Shown: positions 44,961-57,991, counted from the stretch's first letter. The stretch is 64,000 nt of DNA from Prinia subflava (GCF_021018805.1 NC_086249.1:76038472-76102471); one strand, 5' to 3'. The notes: generated from the sequence alone by a model not told the origin. A program made the numbers and translations.

Positions 44961-47900
44961 CACTGGTACCTGCCTTTTATGAATAATATCTCCTACCTGG
45001 GAACTACACTCTCTGCTCTCAATATTTAAAGCTAATAATTACACTGAGGGTGAAACTTGATTACCTAAAGGCTGACACGTCTGGTAAATCCACATTAGGC
45101 ACTTAGAACAGGTATTTAGCTCACAATTGATTTAACAAGAGAAACAGATAGACAGACAGACACATAGTCCTCTGAGCCTCAATCGAGTCACCCAGAAAAA
45201 TAAAAGTTGAATTCCTCCTAGCTCTTGAGAGACTGGCATCTTTACCAATGTCTTCAGAAAAATTTTAACATGCTCTCTCACATAGTCTTTTCTTCCTTGC
45301 TACCAAATGTACTTACCTAAATGAGATTATTAATTCCACACTGAAGAATATTGCTTTTCACTGCCTAAATCACTGAGAAGAAAACAGTTAAACAAGACAC
45401 ATGTATTATTCCACTAAAAATATAACAAATTACATACATTAGTGATAGCACTCCCTACTTGAAATGCAAATGGTCAGGCTCTTCGATCCTCTTCCTTTGG
45501 GATTCAATAGCAACTGAGGTTTTGTGTCAAACTATTTTAAAGGCACTGTCTGGTATAAAAGAACTATTTTTAACAAGACAGCCAGTTGTTTGACAACAAA
45601 CCTGAGTTCAAGTAACATGAATATTTCCTAATTCTGAAAATCGGGTCCTACTCATCTCTTTAGAACCACGTCAATAAAGACTTGGAACTAGAGCTACAAA
45701 GGCTGCAGCGTCTAAATTTTAGGAGCTCTGCCATCCAGTGGATTTCCAGAAGTGGGAATGCAGAAATGCAGGTAAGCAGGAATAAACTAAACTGGGATAC
45801 TGAGAATAACTGGGCTGCTAACTCCAGGCCAAAAGGAGTGGCACCCAATTGACAGCCAGAACTCCCGTCTTTCTCAAGTCCATTCACTTATGGACCTACT
45901 CCTGCACCTCAAAAAAAAGAAACCTTTCAAATCTGCTTCAAATTAAGCAAGACAAAACCAGTTTTCCTCCTTTTTTCAGAGCCGCTACCACTAGATTATG
46001 GGCTACAAATAACTTTCTCATGGGTCTTCAGTGCTCTGAGAACACCTGTGGCAGCAGGAGCATCTGTTTTCAGCACCCACTGCAATCTGGACACAGTCAA
46101 GGCCTCTGAGCAGCTCTGTGGCCTGGGTTTCAGGCACTTTTGCACCTTCTCAGCAGGAAAAAAAAAACCCAACACACAGGCACATACTTTAATACTACAA
46201 ATTATAACAAATGTAGGAAGTTGGTAGCTATCCACTAAGCCATCAAAGTGAGTTCTGCAGCCTATGAAATATCTGTGAAGGATCTTTGAATTACTGTAGT
46301 CTCCCTCTCAAAAGCACGGAGGGTTCATGTTTGGGCTACTCCAGCTGTTCCCTTTTGGGACAGAATATGTAACCCAACCTAACTTAATTCAAACTTGTTA
46401 ACCAACCAAGAATTAATACACCAGATACAAAGTAAATGTAGTTGTTTATCAAGTAATACTGACAGATCAAGCTATTTATACCACCCTTTAGTATTCTCAA
46501 AGCTTATTTGTCTAGAGAAAAAGGACTACAGAAAGAAAATATGGCAGAATTCAAAAAAAGAGCTTTTCAAGGTGAAATATGTATCACCACCACAAAGTAA
46601 AGATGACTTTACATATGATTTTATAATGCATCCTATATGCTTGCATAGTTGTTAAAATACTGTTGTTCTTGAAGCTTTCAGCATTTTATTTATTACTATG
46701 GAAGCAGTGATAAGCTGCATTGGATCACTTACATCATTTTAGTTAAGACACGTTCCAAATCCTCACACAGCCTCTCAGGTTCAACCCCGATAAGTCTTTG
46801 GGATTTATTCTAGGATTTGACCTCCACCTACATGATCCTTGTTATATCACTTGCTAATAGCTGTAGCTCAGCTGTGCATTATGTATCCTGTGTGCGTTCC
46901 GTGTGACAGGCTGCAGCTCCAATGATTCAACCAGTAATGGTTGAATCCAATCACTCAAAGACTGGACACTGGAACTTTTAAATAACAACGTGATTTGAAG
47001 ACAAGGCACAACCTTTTCTTCAATTATTTGGAGGTTTTTAAATTCACCTGCAGACTGGACTCTTATGGAAATCAGCTTTGTATGAAGGCCATTAGATCAA
47101 GCTCAGCGAGTTCAAAGAACAATCAGCAGTAGCAACTTACCCTCCTGAAGTCATTACAGTTTAAATCAACAATTCCTAAATTCTAGGACCTCTTTTAAAA
47201 GTACACTTTTCAAAATTTATTACTCTCTGCTACATCATATTGCATTTTCTACAGTCTATGAGCACTGACATCTCCTGAAAATGCACATAATTTATACGCA
47301 TAGCTTAGTAGCCTCAGTACCAACCAAGGATGTCAAATACTCTACCTTTCACAGGTACTTTAGATGTGCATGCACTTCACAAAGCACTGCATTATTCATG
47401 TATGTAAAATTTATAGTTTTAGAACGAAATGCACATGATTACCTTTGATCTATTTGATGGCCGAATCTCTGGCACCTTGTAGTACCAAAATAATCATTTA
47501 AATAAATTTAATTATTTGGACCTAGTTTTCCTTCTGCAACTATGAACTACTAGCAACATAGTTCAATCTTCTAAGATTTACTAAAGTTTTCTGCAGACCA
47601 TTTCCTGCAGATGAATTCTTTTTTAGATTGGAAACTTTTCAGGAGAAACTAGCTGTGGATATTGAATTTAACATTGTAAATTTAAACATGGTAAATTAAA
47701 AATTACAGCTGACTGGACAAGCAAGTCACATCATGTTGTTTCTATTGCCAGTGCAGGTATCCATGTTTCTATATAGCAAGTAAGCTCTGTGCAAGGCTGC
47801 TGTAGCCACTGTCTAAAATTCACCGGTCCTGCCCCATGCCTCCTGTCAGTGCATTCAAGTATCCAGGTAACTCTTAACAGAGAACATAGCAGGGGCAGGA

Positions 47901-49315
47901 ATACGGCATGAACACAGCAGGTTTACACTCCTGAATGTGTGCCTGTAAAATAAACATGTATGTTTGCACGTGTGCACGTGCATACATGTGGAAGTCACCC
48001 ATTTAAATTCACTCCCTGCCCACTTTTCTGTAAACTACCGGAGCCATCCCATTTGGCCGGGGAAGGGAAATACGAGAGGTAAATCGTGTCACGTTTCACA
48101 AGCCGTAAGGAGGCATCCGACCGGAGAGGATTTAAGAGATGCTAATGAAAAGAGATGGCAACGTTGCAGGAGGCTCCAGGACAACGTGCTGAACCGAAAT
48201 GACTGAGCTTGGGTGCAAATTGGATGACAAAGGCTGGGATACACAGAAGGCAAAGCTGAGACATGCTAATATGGAAGGATGATGTATAATTTTTTAAAAC
48301 TGATGAGTTCTTCCCCCGAGTCATTCACTACTTGTTTACAATGATTACTCTTGCTGATTCAACATCCTGAATCCCATTTTCATTTGCAACACGTATTTTT
48401 CTAATCAGATGGTTTTAGCATGCATACTCAAAGAAAACAACATGAAAAATACCAGAGGAAAAACCCAAAGACAGTGCTGACTGCAGACACACGGTTATGC
48501 TATTACAAAATCTGTAACACCTGAAACTACAGACGTAGTTTTACTCTGTTGTAAAAATGAAAATAACAGATTTTAAATGCAACAATCCTTTAAGTATTTG
48601 CTTTGATTGCAGCAACTCCAAATCTAGAAAACATCATATAGTTACACAGGCAGATCAACAGGTAGCAACACTGACATTTAACATCATTTCTTCAGAGATC
48701 TAAAGTAATGTTTGTCTCATTTTTCCTTATCTTCTTTAGACTTTTCCTCTTGGCAAATGAGGGAACCTTGCATTAGAGAAAGATGCTTATTACAGTTATT
48801 ATTGTATCTTGTACATTCTTAGGAAGACTACGGCCTGGATTACACTACAGGACTTTTGTGAAAGATGACGTATTTCTAGAACCAAGGTCAATTTATTGGA
48901 AGCACCGGGAATCCTTGGACAATTATTCCCGTTCACTGCTTGTAGTATTTGCTAGCATTTCTCTATATACGGTTTGACAGCCTCATGCATACACCACAGG
49001 CACCAGACAGTGGAGAAGAGACACATGGATCAACCCAGTAAAATTAAGCATCAGTCATCAGGAGTGGAGTAAGTCCCCTCAGCCCCACTTCTGTTCAGAT
49101 TTGTGCCCTGAATCCAATTTAATTGTAAGTACACAGATCTCTGCATCAATTAATCAAATTAACACTTTTCTTTAAAAATAAATAAATAACAAAGTTTCCG
49201 TTTCCACGTCAAGCTTTTGCGCTAAGGCTCGGAACTGAAGTCTGATGCAGGACATGATGCCACTCTCACGGGCACGACAGAAAGGGAGGCTTACTGCTTC
49301 CTGCTTCAGACTCAC

Positions 49316-49600
49316 CTGCCACGCTCTCCTCCGCAGCATCCGAACTCTGCCGCTCCGTCCGTCCGTCCGTCGGTCCGGCTGCCTGGGTGCGGGTCCCGGC
49401 ACTGCGGGCAGCGCTGCCCTCGGCCGGCCCGGACGCGCTCCGCCGGCGCCGGGAGCGGCGGCAGCGCAGCCCCGCGGCCCGGCGGGGGCGGCGGGGCAGG
49501 GCAGGGCCCGCCGGGGAGGGCAGGGCCCGCCGAGCCGCCCCTCCGCGCGGCGCGGGCGGATTACGGCCCAGCCCCAGCGCCTAAGCCCGGCTCACCGGGA
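49316..49600 (-). other. candidate CNGA3 non-coding exon 1 (5' end unknown)
   Basis: The exon's 3' end is defined by a perfect donor, GGCAG|GTGAGT, at 49316. A second possible donor, TTCCCG|GTGAGC, lies at about 49594. Joined to the 40382 acceptor, a short upstream open frame would terminate before the CNGA3 ATG. The transcription start and upstream boundary cannot be seen, so the 49600 limit is arbitrary. Confidence 0.4.
49354..49376 (+). repeat. (GTCC)n short tandem repeat
   Basis: TCCGTCCGTCCGTCCGTCGG run inside the CpG island, a likely length-variable site. Confidence 0.85.
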
Positions 49601-51788
49601 AAAGCCGCTCCAAGGGCTTTGCGATCCTGTTAAGTTCTCGGAGAGGATCAAGACGTCAAAGAGGCTCGGCGGCGCCCCGGCACATTTCGTGCCACGCCGA
49701 GGAAAGTTGGGAGCCCGCCGCGGGCAGGGCAGGGCCGGGCCGGAGCGAGGATCCGCAGCCCCGGACGGCGACGGGGGAAGCGGCGGGGCCGTGAGGGGCG
49801 GCGGCCACACGCCCGCTGTGCCCCGGGCGGGGCGGAGCCGTGCCCGGCGGGCGCTCTCCCCTGCCGGCCGGGGCGGGGGCCAGCGCCCCTGGGCCGCGCA
49901 GGGTCCGGCCGCCGCCCCCCGCCCTCCGCCGCCCGCTGCGCACCGGGGGCCGCCCGGGGCCGGGCGCCGCGAGAGCCCGCGCGGAGCGGGGAGGCTCGGC
50001 CGCGTTCCCGGCCGGCAAGGAGAGCCGGCTCCCCGCCGCCCTCCCCTCGCACACACCGCCGCGGCTCCTTCATCTGCCGCTGGCCGAGGGGCTCAGGGGA
50101 TGCCCAGGAAGGCGGGTGGGGACGTGCCGCTGCCGGCTCGTCCCTCTCGGCAGCCGTCGGGGAATGGATTTCCCGCGCCTCTGGCTCCGCCGTCCCTGCG
50201 CGTCCTGCCCGAGAGCAACCTCGAGGGATGGTAGCCCACAGCCGCTCCCAGCACCGCTGCTGGGGCCGACACCCTCTCCGTCGTGAGAGGCTCTTCTCCT
50301 CACGGTGCCGATGAATAGGTTTCTTCTTCAGCGCTCTGGCCGTCGCTCCCTGACACTCCTTGAGGGTGCTGACCCTCATTTTCCTGTGCAGAAGCTCCCT
50401 CAAGGCTTTCACGCTCCCCCGAACTCCACCTGTTCAGTTCTGATGCTGCTTTTCACAGGGTTCAGAAAAGCTGGAAACAAAGCGTGTGTATGATTCATAA
50501 AATGATTCTTCAGCTGGGAAATGTCAGCAGAAGCATGTCATTCCTAACTGAAGGGCTGCTGCACTTTGCTGCATGTCAATTGAGCTAGATTGAACACAAC
50601 GGAACACCAGAAATGCATTCTAAGTGCTCGGGTTATTTTACATAAGAAAGATGAACCATATCGCACAAAAAGGAACTGAAGAAAGGAAAAGACCATGGCT
50701 AAAACTCTTAAAACCCCATCGGAAACTCGAGGTGTCTGTCTCCTATAGCTGTCACAGCAGTCTTCAGAGTAACAGGGTTTTTGAGGATCAGAATAGAAAC
50801 CCTCAGCAGAAAAGCAGAAGGGAGAGAACATTTGAAGAGCATCCTTTTCCATGTCCTTTCCTGCCAAGCTGACCCCTCAGGAGTGCTCCAGGCACATTTT
50901 GGAAGCACTGCGACCTCAGCTAACCAACTGGGTGTGCACCATGTGCCAGGGTGCTGTTGTCCCTGCCAAGGCTCAAGCACTGGTTGCACTTCCCAGGTGT
51001 TACATGTAGATACATGCCCCTTACAGGACCTGGCTTCCTCCTTGGACAGGGTCTGGTTGCACATCTTGACCTTGTGTTCTAGTTGCTATGAGAAGGAAGC
51101 CTGTGAATGGAACACAGGGAAAAGCTGTGGAGACTTCCAGAGGGTCCCAGATCTGGACAGTAAGGGGGTCAGGCTGAATCAACAAAAATGAATGTCCATA
51201 TCCAGAATGGCATCACTTTCCTATGTCTGTCATTGCATTCAGTGGTACTGCTGCAAGAAGTTCAGGAGAAAAGACTGTGATAAAGTTGTAATACATATTC
51301 ACAGAACCTCAAAATCAGTTGCCAAGGAATTGAAGATGACAGGAAAAAAACCTGTCTGTTTTCCTTTTCCATTTTCTGAATTGTTAGGTATAAATTAAAA
51401 CACACTCATTCTTTCCAACATTTTCATAATTTCCATGAAATTTTCTTTCCAAGTTTAGTTCTTGCTTCATTTATACAATCATGAAGCCAGTCCCCTGAGA
51501 ACCATCAACAAGCAGGTTCAACCTGCTGACAGCTGCAAGATAACAACCATCAAAATTATGATGTTCATCAATGTATTAGTGATGATTTATTTCAGTGGCC
51601 TAAAGTTATTTGTCTTAGACACCTCTTTAAAACACAACCATGAATTACCATGTCTAATTTCAATATTTTTCAGTTTTATATGCAAACTAAAGATTAATTT
51701 TGTGCCACAATGCCTGCAATTAAGCAAAGCCTCCATAATAGTTTGTGACTAGAAATTGTAATTAATAAGAAAAGGAAAATCTGGAGTT

Positions 51789-51868
51789 CCAGCACAGCTG
51801 TGCTTCAGTGATCCTTGTGGGTCTCTTCCAGCTCAGGATATTTTATAATTCTATGTCATGATGTTATC
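51789..51868 (+). mobile_element. CR1 LINE 3'-end fragment
   Basis: AGTGATCCTTGTGGGTCTCT then TCCAGCTCAGGATATTTTAT and AATTCTATGTCATGATG match the usual CR1 terminus (gatccttgtgggtcccttcc...gattctatg). Confidence 0.75.
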
Positions 51869-54157
51869 CAAGGAGTGAAAAAAGCACCCTTTCACTGCAG
51901 TAAACTGCAAGTGCTCAGTTGCTCTAAGCTGACATAGGACCCAGGTAATCAGTGGAGTTGAGCTTTTTTACAGTACCTGTGCCTTTGTCTACACAAGTCC
52001 ATTTTGAAGAGCACTGACATTATTCAGATAGTTCTCTCGAGACTTCTGTGCTCTGCAATAAAGCACTGCCAGGATGCATGACAAAAGAATAAGGTTTAAT
52101 AAATAAAGGAATGTGTTATAAAATCTCATTTTCTTCAAACTGAGAAATCCTAATTTCCTGTCTGCGTTGTAGCTCTGCTCTGTTTCTTCTGATTGTTCCA
52201 CTTCAGAGGAATTAAATGAACAAAGGTCTGTGAAATAATTGGACTGAATTGCCAACCTTAGAAAAGCTCATTTGGTTTTGTTCCCAAGAGAAACACTGAT
52301 TAGATCTGCCTAAGAAAGCCATTCTCATTTGAACAATGTGAATTACGATTTGGAGAGGACCTGCAGAACTGGAGCTCCACTGAACAAAACTGTGAAGTTA
52401 ACATGTGCAAATGCAAGACAAAAAGATTCAAAAGACCGAATAAATAGAAAAAAAAAAAGAATAGAAACATCTAAATGAGGCATGTGAAATCCACATCATG
52501 GGTATTTTCACAGTTTTTGAACAGCCTAATCCTGTGAGGAATTGACTACTGTAGAAAACTGTACACAACCAAGCTGCTCTCATAAAATAGCCCCACTAGA
52601 GCCAAGGATGTCCGGCTAAATTAAAACAAAAGGTCACACATACCTGTACAGTGTTCTGCACTGTAATCTCCATGTTGTCCTAATTATACGTGAACAAACC
52701 CGATTTATTTTACCTTACTCTGCAGAACTGGGGTGAGGCACAGTAAGGGGGCAAGGTAGGAGTCTGATATTCTTTTTTTAACCAAAATTATTGAGCTTTT
52801 ACCTGGCTTGAGTAAAAATAAATGCTGAATGCAAAGTTGCTGCTGTGTCCCTTTGAAATCAATGAAAAGCATCCCGCAGGTTTTGCTGTAACAGGTTGGG
52901 TCCTCACTACATGCACAAAGCCTTAGCATCTACCTAAAGCCAGTCACTTCTTCAAGCAAAATCCCAGTGCAAGGTGGACAGGCTGAACTGTCCCAAGAAC
53001 GAGTGGTAACCCTCTAACTTTGGTGCTCCTGCCACAGCAAGTGGAGGATTGCCCAAGAGCAGGGCAGGGCACGCAGAGGTGAGCAGCCTTCCCGCAGTGT
53101 CGCAGCGAGCGCTGCTCTGTTCGGTCACAGGGCGGTTCACGGGAGCCCCGGGCCCGCTCTCTGCCAGAAGAGAGCCCCGAGGGATGGGGAGCACACCCGT
53201 GAGCAGGGACACGGCTCCTGGCCTGGGAGAGGGGTGGAAATTCCTGCCGACTGCAAGCCTAGCTGTGAGTTCCCTTACCATGCTGTGTGAGTCAAACTGC
53301 CTGAAGACACAGGCTCCGTGAGCCGTGCAGAAGCGCTGCAGACATCAGGGAGTTGTGGAGTTCTGCTGTGAATTTTCATGCTTCTCTACTTAAACAAACA
53401 CGTTAGCAAATACTTGTTAATGTTCCCCAGGTGGCTAGCTTCAGATAATAAGTATATACAGGAGCACTTATTTTGTTATGCTGGCTCTCAGGACAATCCT
53501 ATACCTTAGTGAAAATAAAACTATCCTGCTGTCTCTAGGGGAATTTCAGCTAAATGCCAGTCAGGCCTGAGGCACTGATAGGGAGACAGCCCAGCTCCTC
53601 CAAACAGAATGAGTTGACATTTCCAGTCACATAATGACGGTCCATTAGCAGCGAGCACAGGATAGAGAGACACCTATGTGAAATATAAATTAGGGCTTAA
53701 AAGCCTTTCCCATTGTGCTATATGATGGCAGTCACTGCCAGTGCTGGGCCTCACTAATGAGTCCGAGGAAACCCAGCTGACAGTCTGCAGCCAAATGCTG
53801 GTAATCACAGATTAAACACGTCCCTTTCATGAACTCAGAAATATCTTTACTTGGATCTAACAACAGCCTGCACAGGCTCCGTGATGGACTGTTCTGAGAT
53901 ACAGGAGACAAAAGATGAGTGGTAGATGTCTGACTGCTGCTGTAAGCACTGTGTCAAGTTGTAAATTTAGAACTAAAGAAATCGGAGAACTAAAAAGTGT
54001 GTATACGAGGGCTACTGGGAGATAACAGCTCCGAGTGTCCTTGTTCTGACCCTCATTTCAACAGCAGTTTGAGTAGTCAAATGCCTCTTAGCAGACAGCA
54101 GTGACTTACCTCAACAACTGAGGAAAGACGAGAAGAAAAAATCCTATCCACTTCATT

Positions 54158-54224
54158 TTAGGGGTTGGAACTAGAAGATCTGTAAGGTCCCTTTCAACCC
54201 AAGCCCTTCTATGATTCTATGATT
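54158..54224 (+). mobile_element. CR1 LINE 3'-end fragment
   Basis: TAGGGGTTGGAACTAGAAGA then TCTGTAAGGTCCCTTTCAAC ending in a doubled TTCTATGA repeat, the diagnostic CR1 3' octamer tail. Confidence 0.9.
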
Positions 54225-56302
54225 TGCCTTGGAGTTTTTTTAGGCAACTCCCTGTATTTCCATCTGCTGTATACAAGGCTTGAGGTGTAAGACATGTCTC
54301 ACTAGTACTCAAGTTACAGTAGTCATAAAAAGCAAGCATTTGAAAATGTGATAGAAAGTTCAATATTTCAGTACAGTGCTGAGTTCTGTGGAATCTTCAT
54401 TTATCTGGCACTGTTAAATGTCTTTCTAGGGCTTTCTGTGGACCAGAGATTAAAACAGGGCAGAAGCAGTCCAGCCTATATAAGTTAGATAAGGCAAAGA
54501 CTAAATGCTGAAATAAGAAAAACTTTTAAAGAACAAATATCACTGGTTGGGACAGGTGGGAACTGTTGTCTTATGAAATGGAAACAACCACAGACAACAA
54601 AGGCAAAGATTCAGGAAATCTTTGCCAATGGGGTATCAAGATGTCTTTACCAATATCTCTGTAGCACCTATGAGCACTATTCTGTTTCTTGTCGACTTAA
54701 TGTCATATTCAGGGGGACATCAAGGCACTGTAATGCAGCACACTGGATTAGCAGCCTGCAAAGAGATTGCAACTAATCTTCTGATGCCACTTGAAAGTCA
54801 AATGAGAAAAGGCAGCACAGCTGCCATTGGGAAAAGGGATTTCCCAGAATGATGCCTTCTTTTCAGCACAGAGGAAGTTCAGGTGAAATCTGAGTGGTTT
54901 TCCTGAGGGCTAGAGACAGACACAGAGAGTTTTTGGGAAAAGCTTCAGGGGCTGGCAGTAAGACAGAAGAATTTATGAGGTTAACACTGCTAAAATACTG
55001 AGTGACCAATAAGACTTAACAATGCTTGCACCTTCCCATGCACAGAACAACACAAATAGTGACTGATTTGATGCTGGTAACAGTTAGAGGGGAAGGAATG
55101 ATTTCACAGAATACATCCATTAAGATTAACTTCCCGTTTATTGCCTTACATATAAAGAATAGCCCTGAAGGACGAGTTTGATGAGCTTAGCAAGCAGCAT
55201 TCCTGAAGTTTATCCTTAAACCCTTTTCTTGCCAAGGGAGGTGGAGATTGTGAGAAAGCACGATGTGCTAGGTGTTTTATACAGAAATAAGGAGATTAAA
55301 ACTGAGCTTCAGACACTCATGTCACACTACTGAGAGACAGGGAAGGGGAACTCTGCAGTTTCTTCTGCCATTTCCACTGCTGTGCAGCTGTCTTTTCTAG
55401 AGAAGAGCTAAGAGTCCTTTTGGAGTTAGCATCCTTCTTTGACTGACAAATAATATTTAATTCTAAGGCTATTTAATTTACATTGTCCTTATCCTCTAAG
55501 CATGGACTGATCAGTACAGAAACAGCTGGTGAATGGCATGTGGCTGTAATTCAGAGGTAGGCTAGCCAGATGTCTGGTTTGCATGACAATTCTGAGCCAG
55601 ATAACTCATTCACATGGACTCTAAATACAGAAGAAGACTGTCTTCTCCAAAATCAAAACCTTGAAATGTGAGCAATCATCATTCACAAGGAAACTCCATT
55701 CAACTTCCATAACTATGTCAAAAATACAGCATAAAAATGAGAGAAGTCAACTTCAGAAACTTCTGGTTGCTAAAGTAAAGCCCCAGCATTCAACAACATC
55801 AAATTGTGATCAGGCTGTTATTGGCACTGCAGAAATCACAGTTATTTTCAAAAATAAATCATAAAGATGTATACTACATCAGAACTATTGGAAAGGGACA
55901 TTGCAGCGTGTTTCTTTTTCTGAAAGATGTTGGGAGGTTGGGTGACTAAGTCACTGCTGCACTCATTTCAAAAAATAACAAAACTAAAATTAGGATAATA
56001 CTCTAGAAATTGCTGTACCACACTGAAGTCAGTAGTCACTTTAATCGTGGGTATGTTTTGTTTATAGATAATATGCAGGAGTGAACAGTAGAGGGTGTTA
56101 GCTTAAAGGAAAACTTGAGTTAACTCTGTGGAATATGTCCTGTTTAATACAATTCAGGACAAGAAAAAATCAGGTGCTGGGAAGTACCTTGTTTGTTGGT
56201 GTAAATGTCACTGGGGAACCAAGCCCATGACATCCATGACATCACCTCATGAGTAAAGTAAAGGAAAAAAAAAAAAGAATTGCAAACAAGCTCCTCTGAA
56301 AA

Positions 56303-56592
56303 TCATAGAATGTTAGAATAATTTAGGTTGGAAAAGACTTCTAAGATCATTGAGTCCAGCTATTAACCTGGCACCACTCAGCCATGTCCCCAAGTGTCCC
56401 ATCTACACATCTTTTAAATACCTCCAGGGATGGCAACTTCACCACTACCTGGACAGCCTGTTTCAGTGCTTGACAATTTTATCAGTGAAGAAGTTTTTCC
56501 TAGTATCTAGTCTGAACCTCTCCTGGCAGAGTTTGAGGCCATTTCCTCTCATCCTATCATTTATTACCTGGCAGAAGAGGCTGTCTCCCTGG
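56303..56592 (-). mobile_element. CR1 LINE 3'-end fragment, ~290 bp
   Basis: The + strand begins TCATAGAATGTTAGAATAAT then TTAGGTTGGAAAAGACTTCT and proceeds through GTCCCCAAGTGTCCCATCTA and CAGGGATGGCAACTTCACCA to CTCATCCTATCATTTATTACC. This is the reverse complement of a CR1 3' end with its octamer tail at the low-coordinate side. Truncated at the 5' end. Confidence 0.9.
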
Positions 56593-57614
56593 TTTTATGT
56601 CATTCATGACTAATTAGTAGTCTTGAATGATTTTTCAGTGTAGCTTGCAGATTGGATAATTATTCTTTTGATCACTTTCTGGATAGCAGCTTGGAATATG
56701 TTCTCAATTCAATGATTTTTTATAGCATGCCTCAAATCTATCACTAGATTTGCCTTTGTTTTCTGCAGTTTCCTAATGTCAAAACAATTTCTTCCACTCT
56801 TCACATAATTAGCCAGATATAAATGGTAATGGATATAAATGGACAAACGTAAGCCTCTCTTGCAGTACTCACCAGCAGGAATGACTTTACTGACAGGGCT
56901 CAGTGCTATTTTAGGTGCTCTGGATTATTTCCCCCAGCATCTAGCAGCCAGACAAAATGAGTCTTTAATAAGTCTTGTGTCATATATGCCAGCCTGAAAC
57001 AGATGCCTTGGACACCCCTAGACATGGCTCTGGACTGGTGTTTAGGCAGCTGGACTTCATCCTGTTTGTTTCAGTTCTGTGGGTCTGAAGAGGAAGAATA
57101 TATAGAGAGATTTTTAAAATTCCTTAATTCATTTAGAGTTCCTCAGGAAACATATTTGTGGTACAGCATTCATGAGCATCACACCTAAAATCCTGAATCA
57201 TGGGACTTTGCTCCCTTTTCATTCACTTAGATGCTAAATCTGTGTCCTGGACACACACCAAGTGCTTGCATTTAGATTTCAATGCTCAGATGAGAATTGC
57301 CAAGTGTGAGTCTTAACACAAACTTGACCTTTATTTTTGTACATTTCAATGTACATTTTAGTTCATAAACCCCCATGAACATCACAAACGACACACATTT
57401 TTAAGGTATTGTACTGTTTTAAGTACCAGGTAAATATTACAGGGAATCAGCTGAAGTCACATACTTTGGTGTCCAGAATTCCTGTAACAACAAGCCCTCA
57501 CACTTATCTGGGGCACTGCTGGGAAGAGCAAAAGGGCAGTGCCACTGAGCCCAGCATTACACAGCTTGTAAGAAGTCCAAAGCTGTTGTAGAAGTGTTCA
57601 TAGTTTAATTCAAG

Positions 57615-57629
57615 AAAAAAAAAAAAAAA
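57615..57629 (+). repeat. poly(A) run (15 bp)
   Basis: A15 tract just outside the LTR insertion site at 57644. Confidence 0.9.
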
Positions 57630-57649
57630 GCCAAACAGCAATAGATGTG

Positions 57650-57985
57650 TATCACCACGGGGCCTGACAGTAAGAGAGGGACTCGAGAGACATTTCTGTG
57701 TTGCGAGCAGATCAGGGCCAGAAGCAGGAACCCCGACGTTTATTTACAAAGGCACTTTTATACATTTCCTATAATGTCCATCGATTGGGGGATGGAATCC
57801 CCACCTCCCAATCCACACTGGTCAAGCCAACTGTCAATCACCTTTCTCCTCCCAACTAGAAATATGTAAACAATGAAAGACAGTTAGCAAAACATGGCCA
57901 GTGTTTACATTCACGAACGGGACAAACTGCACGTCTCTGCTTCAACACGAACGCTCAGCGAACTAGGAAAAACCTCATGGCAACA
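57650..57985 (-). mobile_element. solo retroviral LTR (336 bp) with perfect 6-bp target duplication
   Basis: On the minus strand it runs from TGTTGCC to GGTGATA, an imperfect terminal inverted repeat (the ancestral terminal CA has become TA). GATGTG occurs exactly at both sides (57644-57649 and 57986-57991). TATAAAA is at 57762-57756 and AATAAA at 57744-57739. The core is closely similar to the LTR at 30522-30849, while the outer U3 and U5 parts differ, so it is a related subfamily. No internal viral genes are present. Confidence 0.92.
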
Positions 57986-57991
57986 GATGTG

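Larger units (their letters stand above)
40383..49315 (-). other. probable CNGA3 intron 1, 8.9 kb
   Basis: Sequence between the exon 2 acceptor and the consensus donor in the CpG island. It holds a 20-bp tandem repeat (40962-41021), a CR1 tail (42836-43025), a large LTR-like repeat (44011-44960) and a short GACA run near 45151. The intron call depends on the inferred exon 1. Confidence 0.5.
49300..50300. promoter_or_regulatory. CpG island, probable CNGA3 promoter
   Basis: About 1 kb of very GC- and CpG-rich DNA in otherwise AT-rich surroundings. GGGCGG-type boxes lie near 49826 and 49869. A TAATCC core on the minus strand (49563-49558) fits a homeodomain factor of the OTX/CRX type used by photoreceptor genes. 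It also contains GTCC tetranucleotides (49354-49372) and a 13-bp direct repeat (49500-49512, 49519-49531). The minus-strand donor CAG|GTGAGT at its lower edge suggests transcription toward CNGA3. Bidirectional activity is possible. Confidence 0.7.
50301..57643. other. intergenic region upstream of CNGA3, part 1
   Basis: No recognisable exon. It contains CR1 tails at 51789-51868, 54158-54224 and 56303-56592. An 88-codon minus-strand frame at 52255-51989 has a hydrophobic segment but no other support. Confidence 0.6.

Noticed and set aside
49245..50412. Long open frames (up to 329 and 254 codons) on both strands of the CpG island
   Set aside because: Very high GC depletes stop codons in all frames. 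The products are Ala/Gly/Pro/Arg-rich with no domain, and several frames are open at once.
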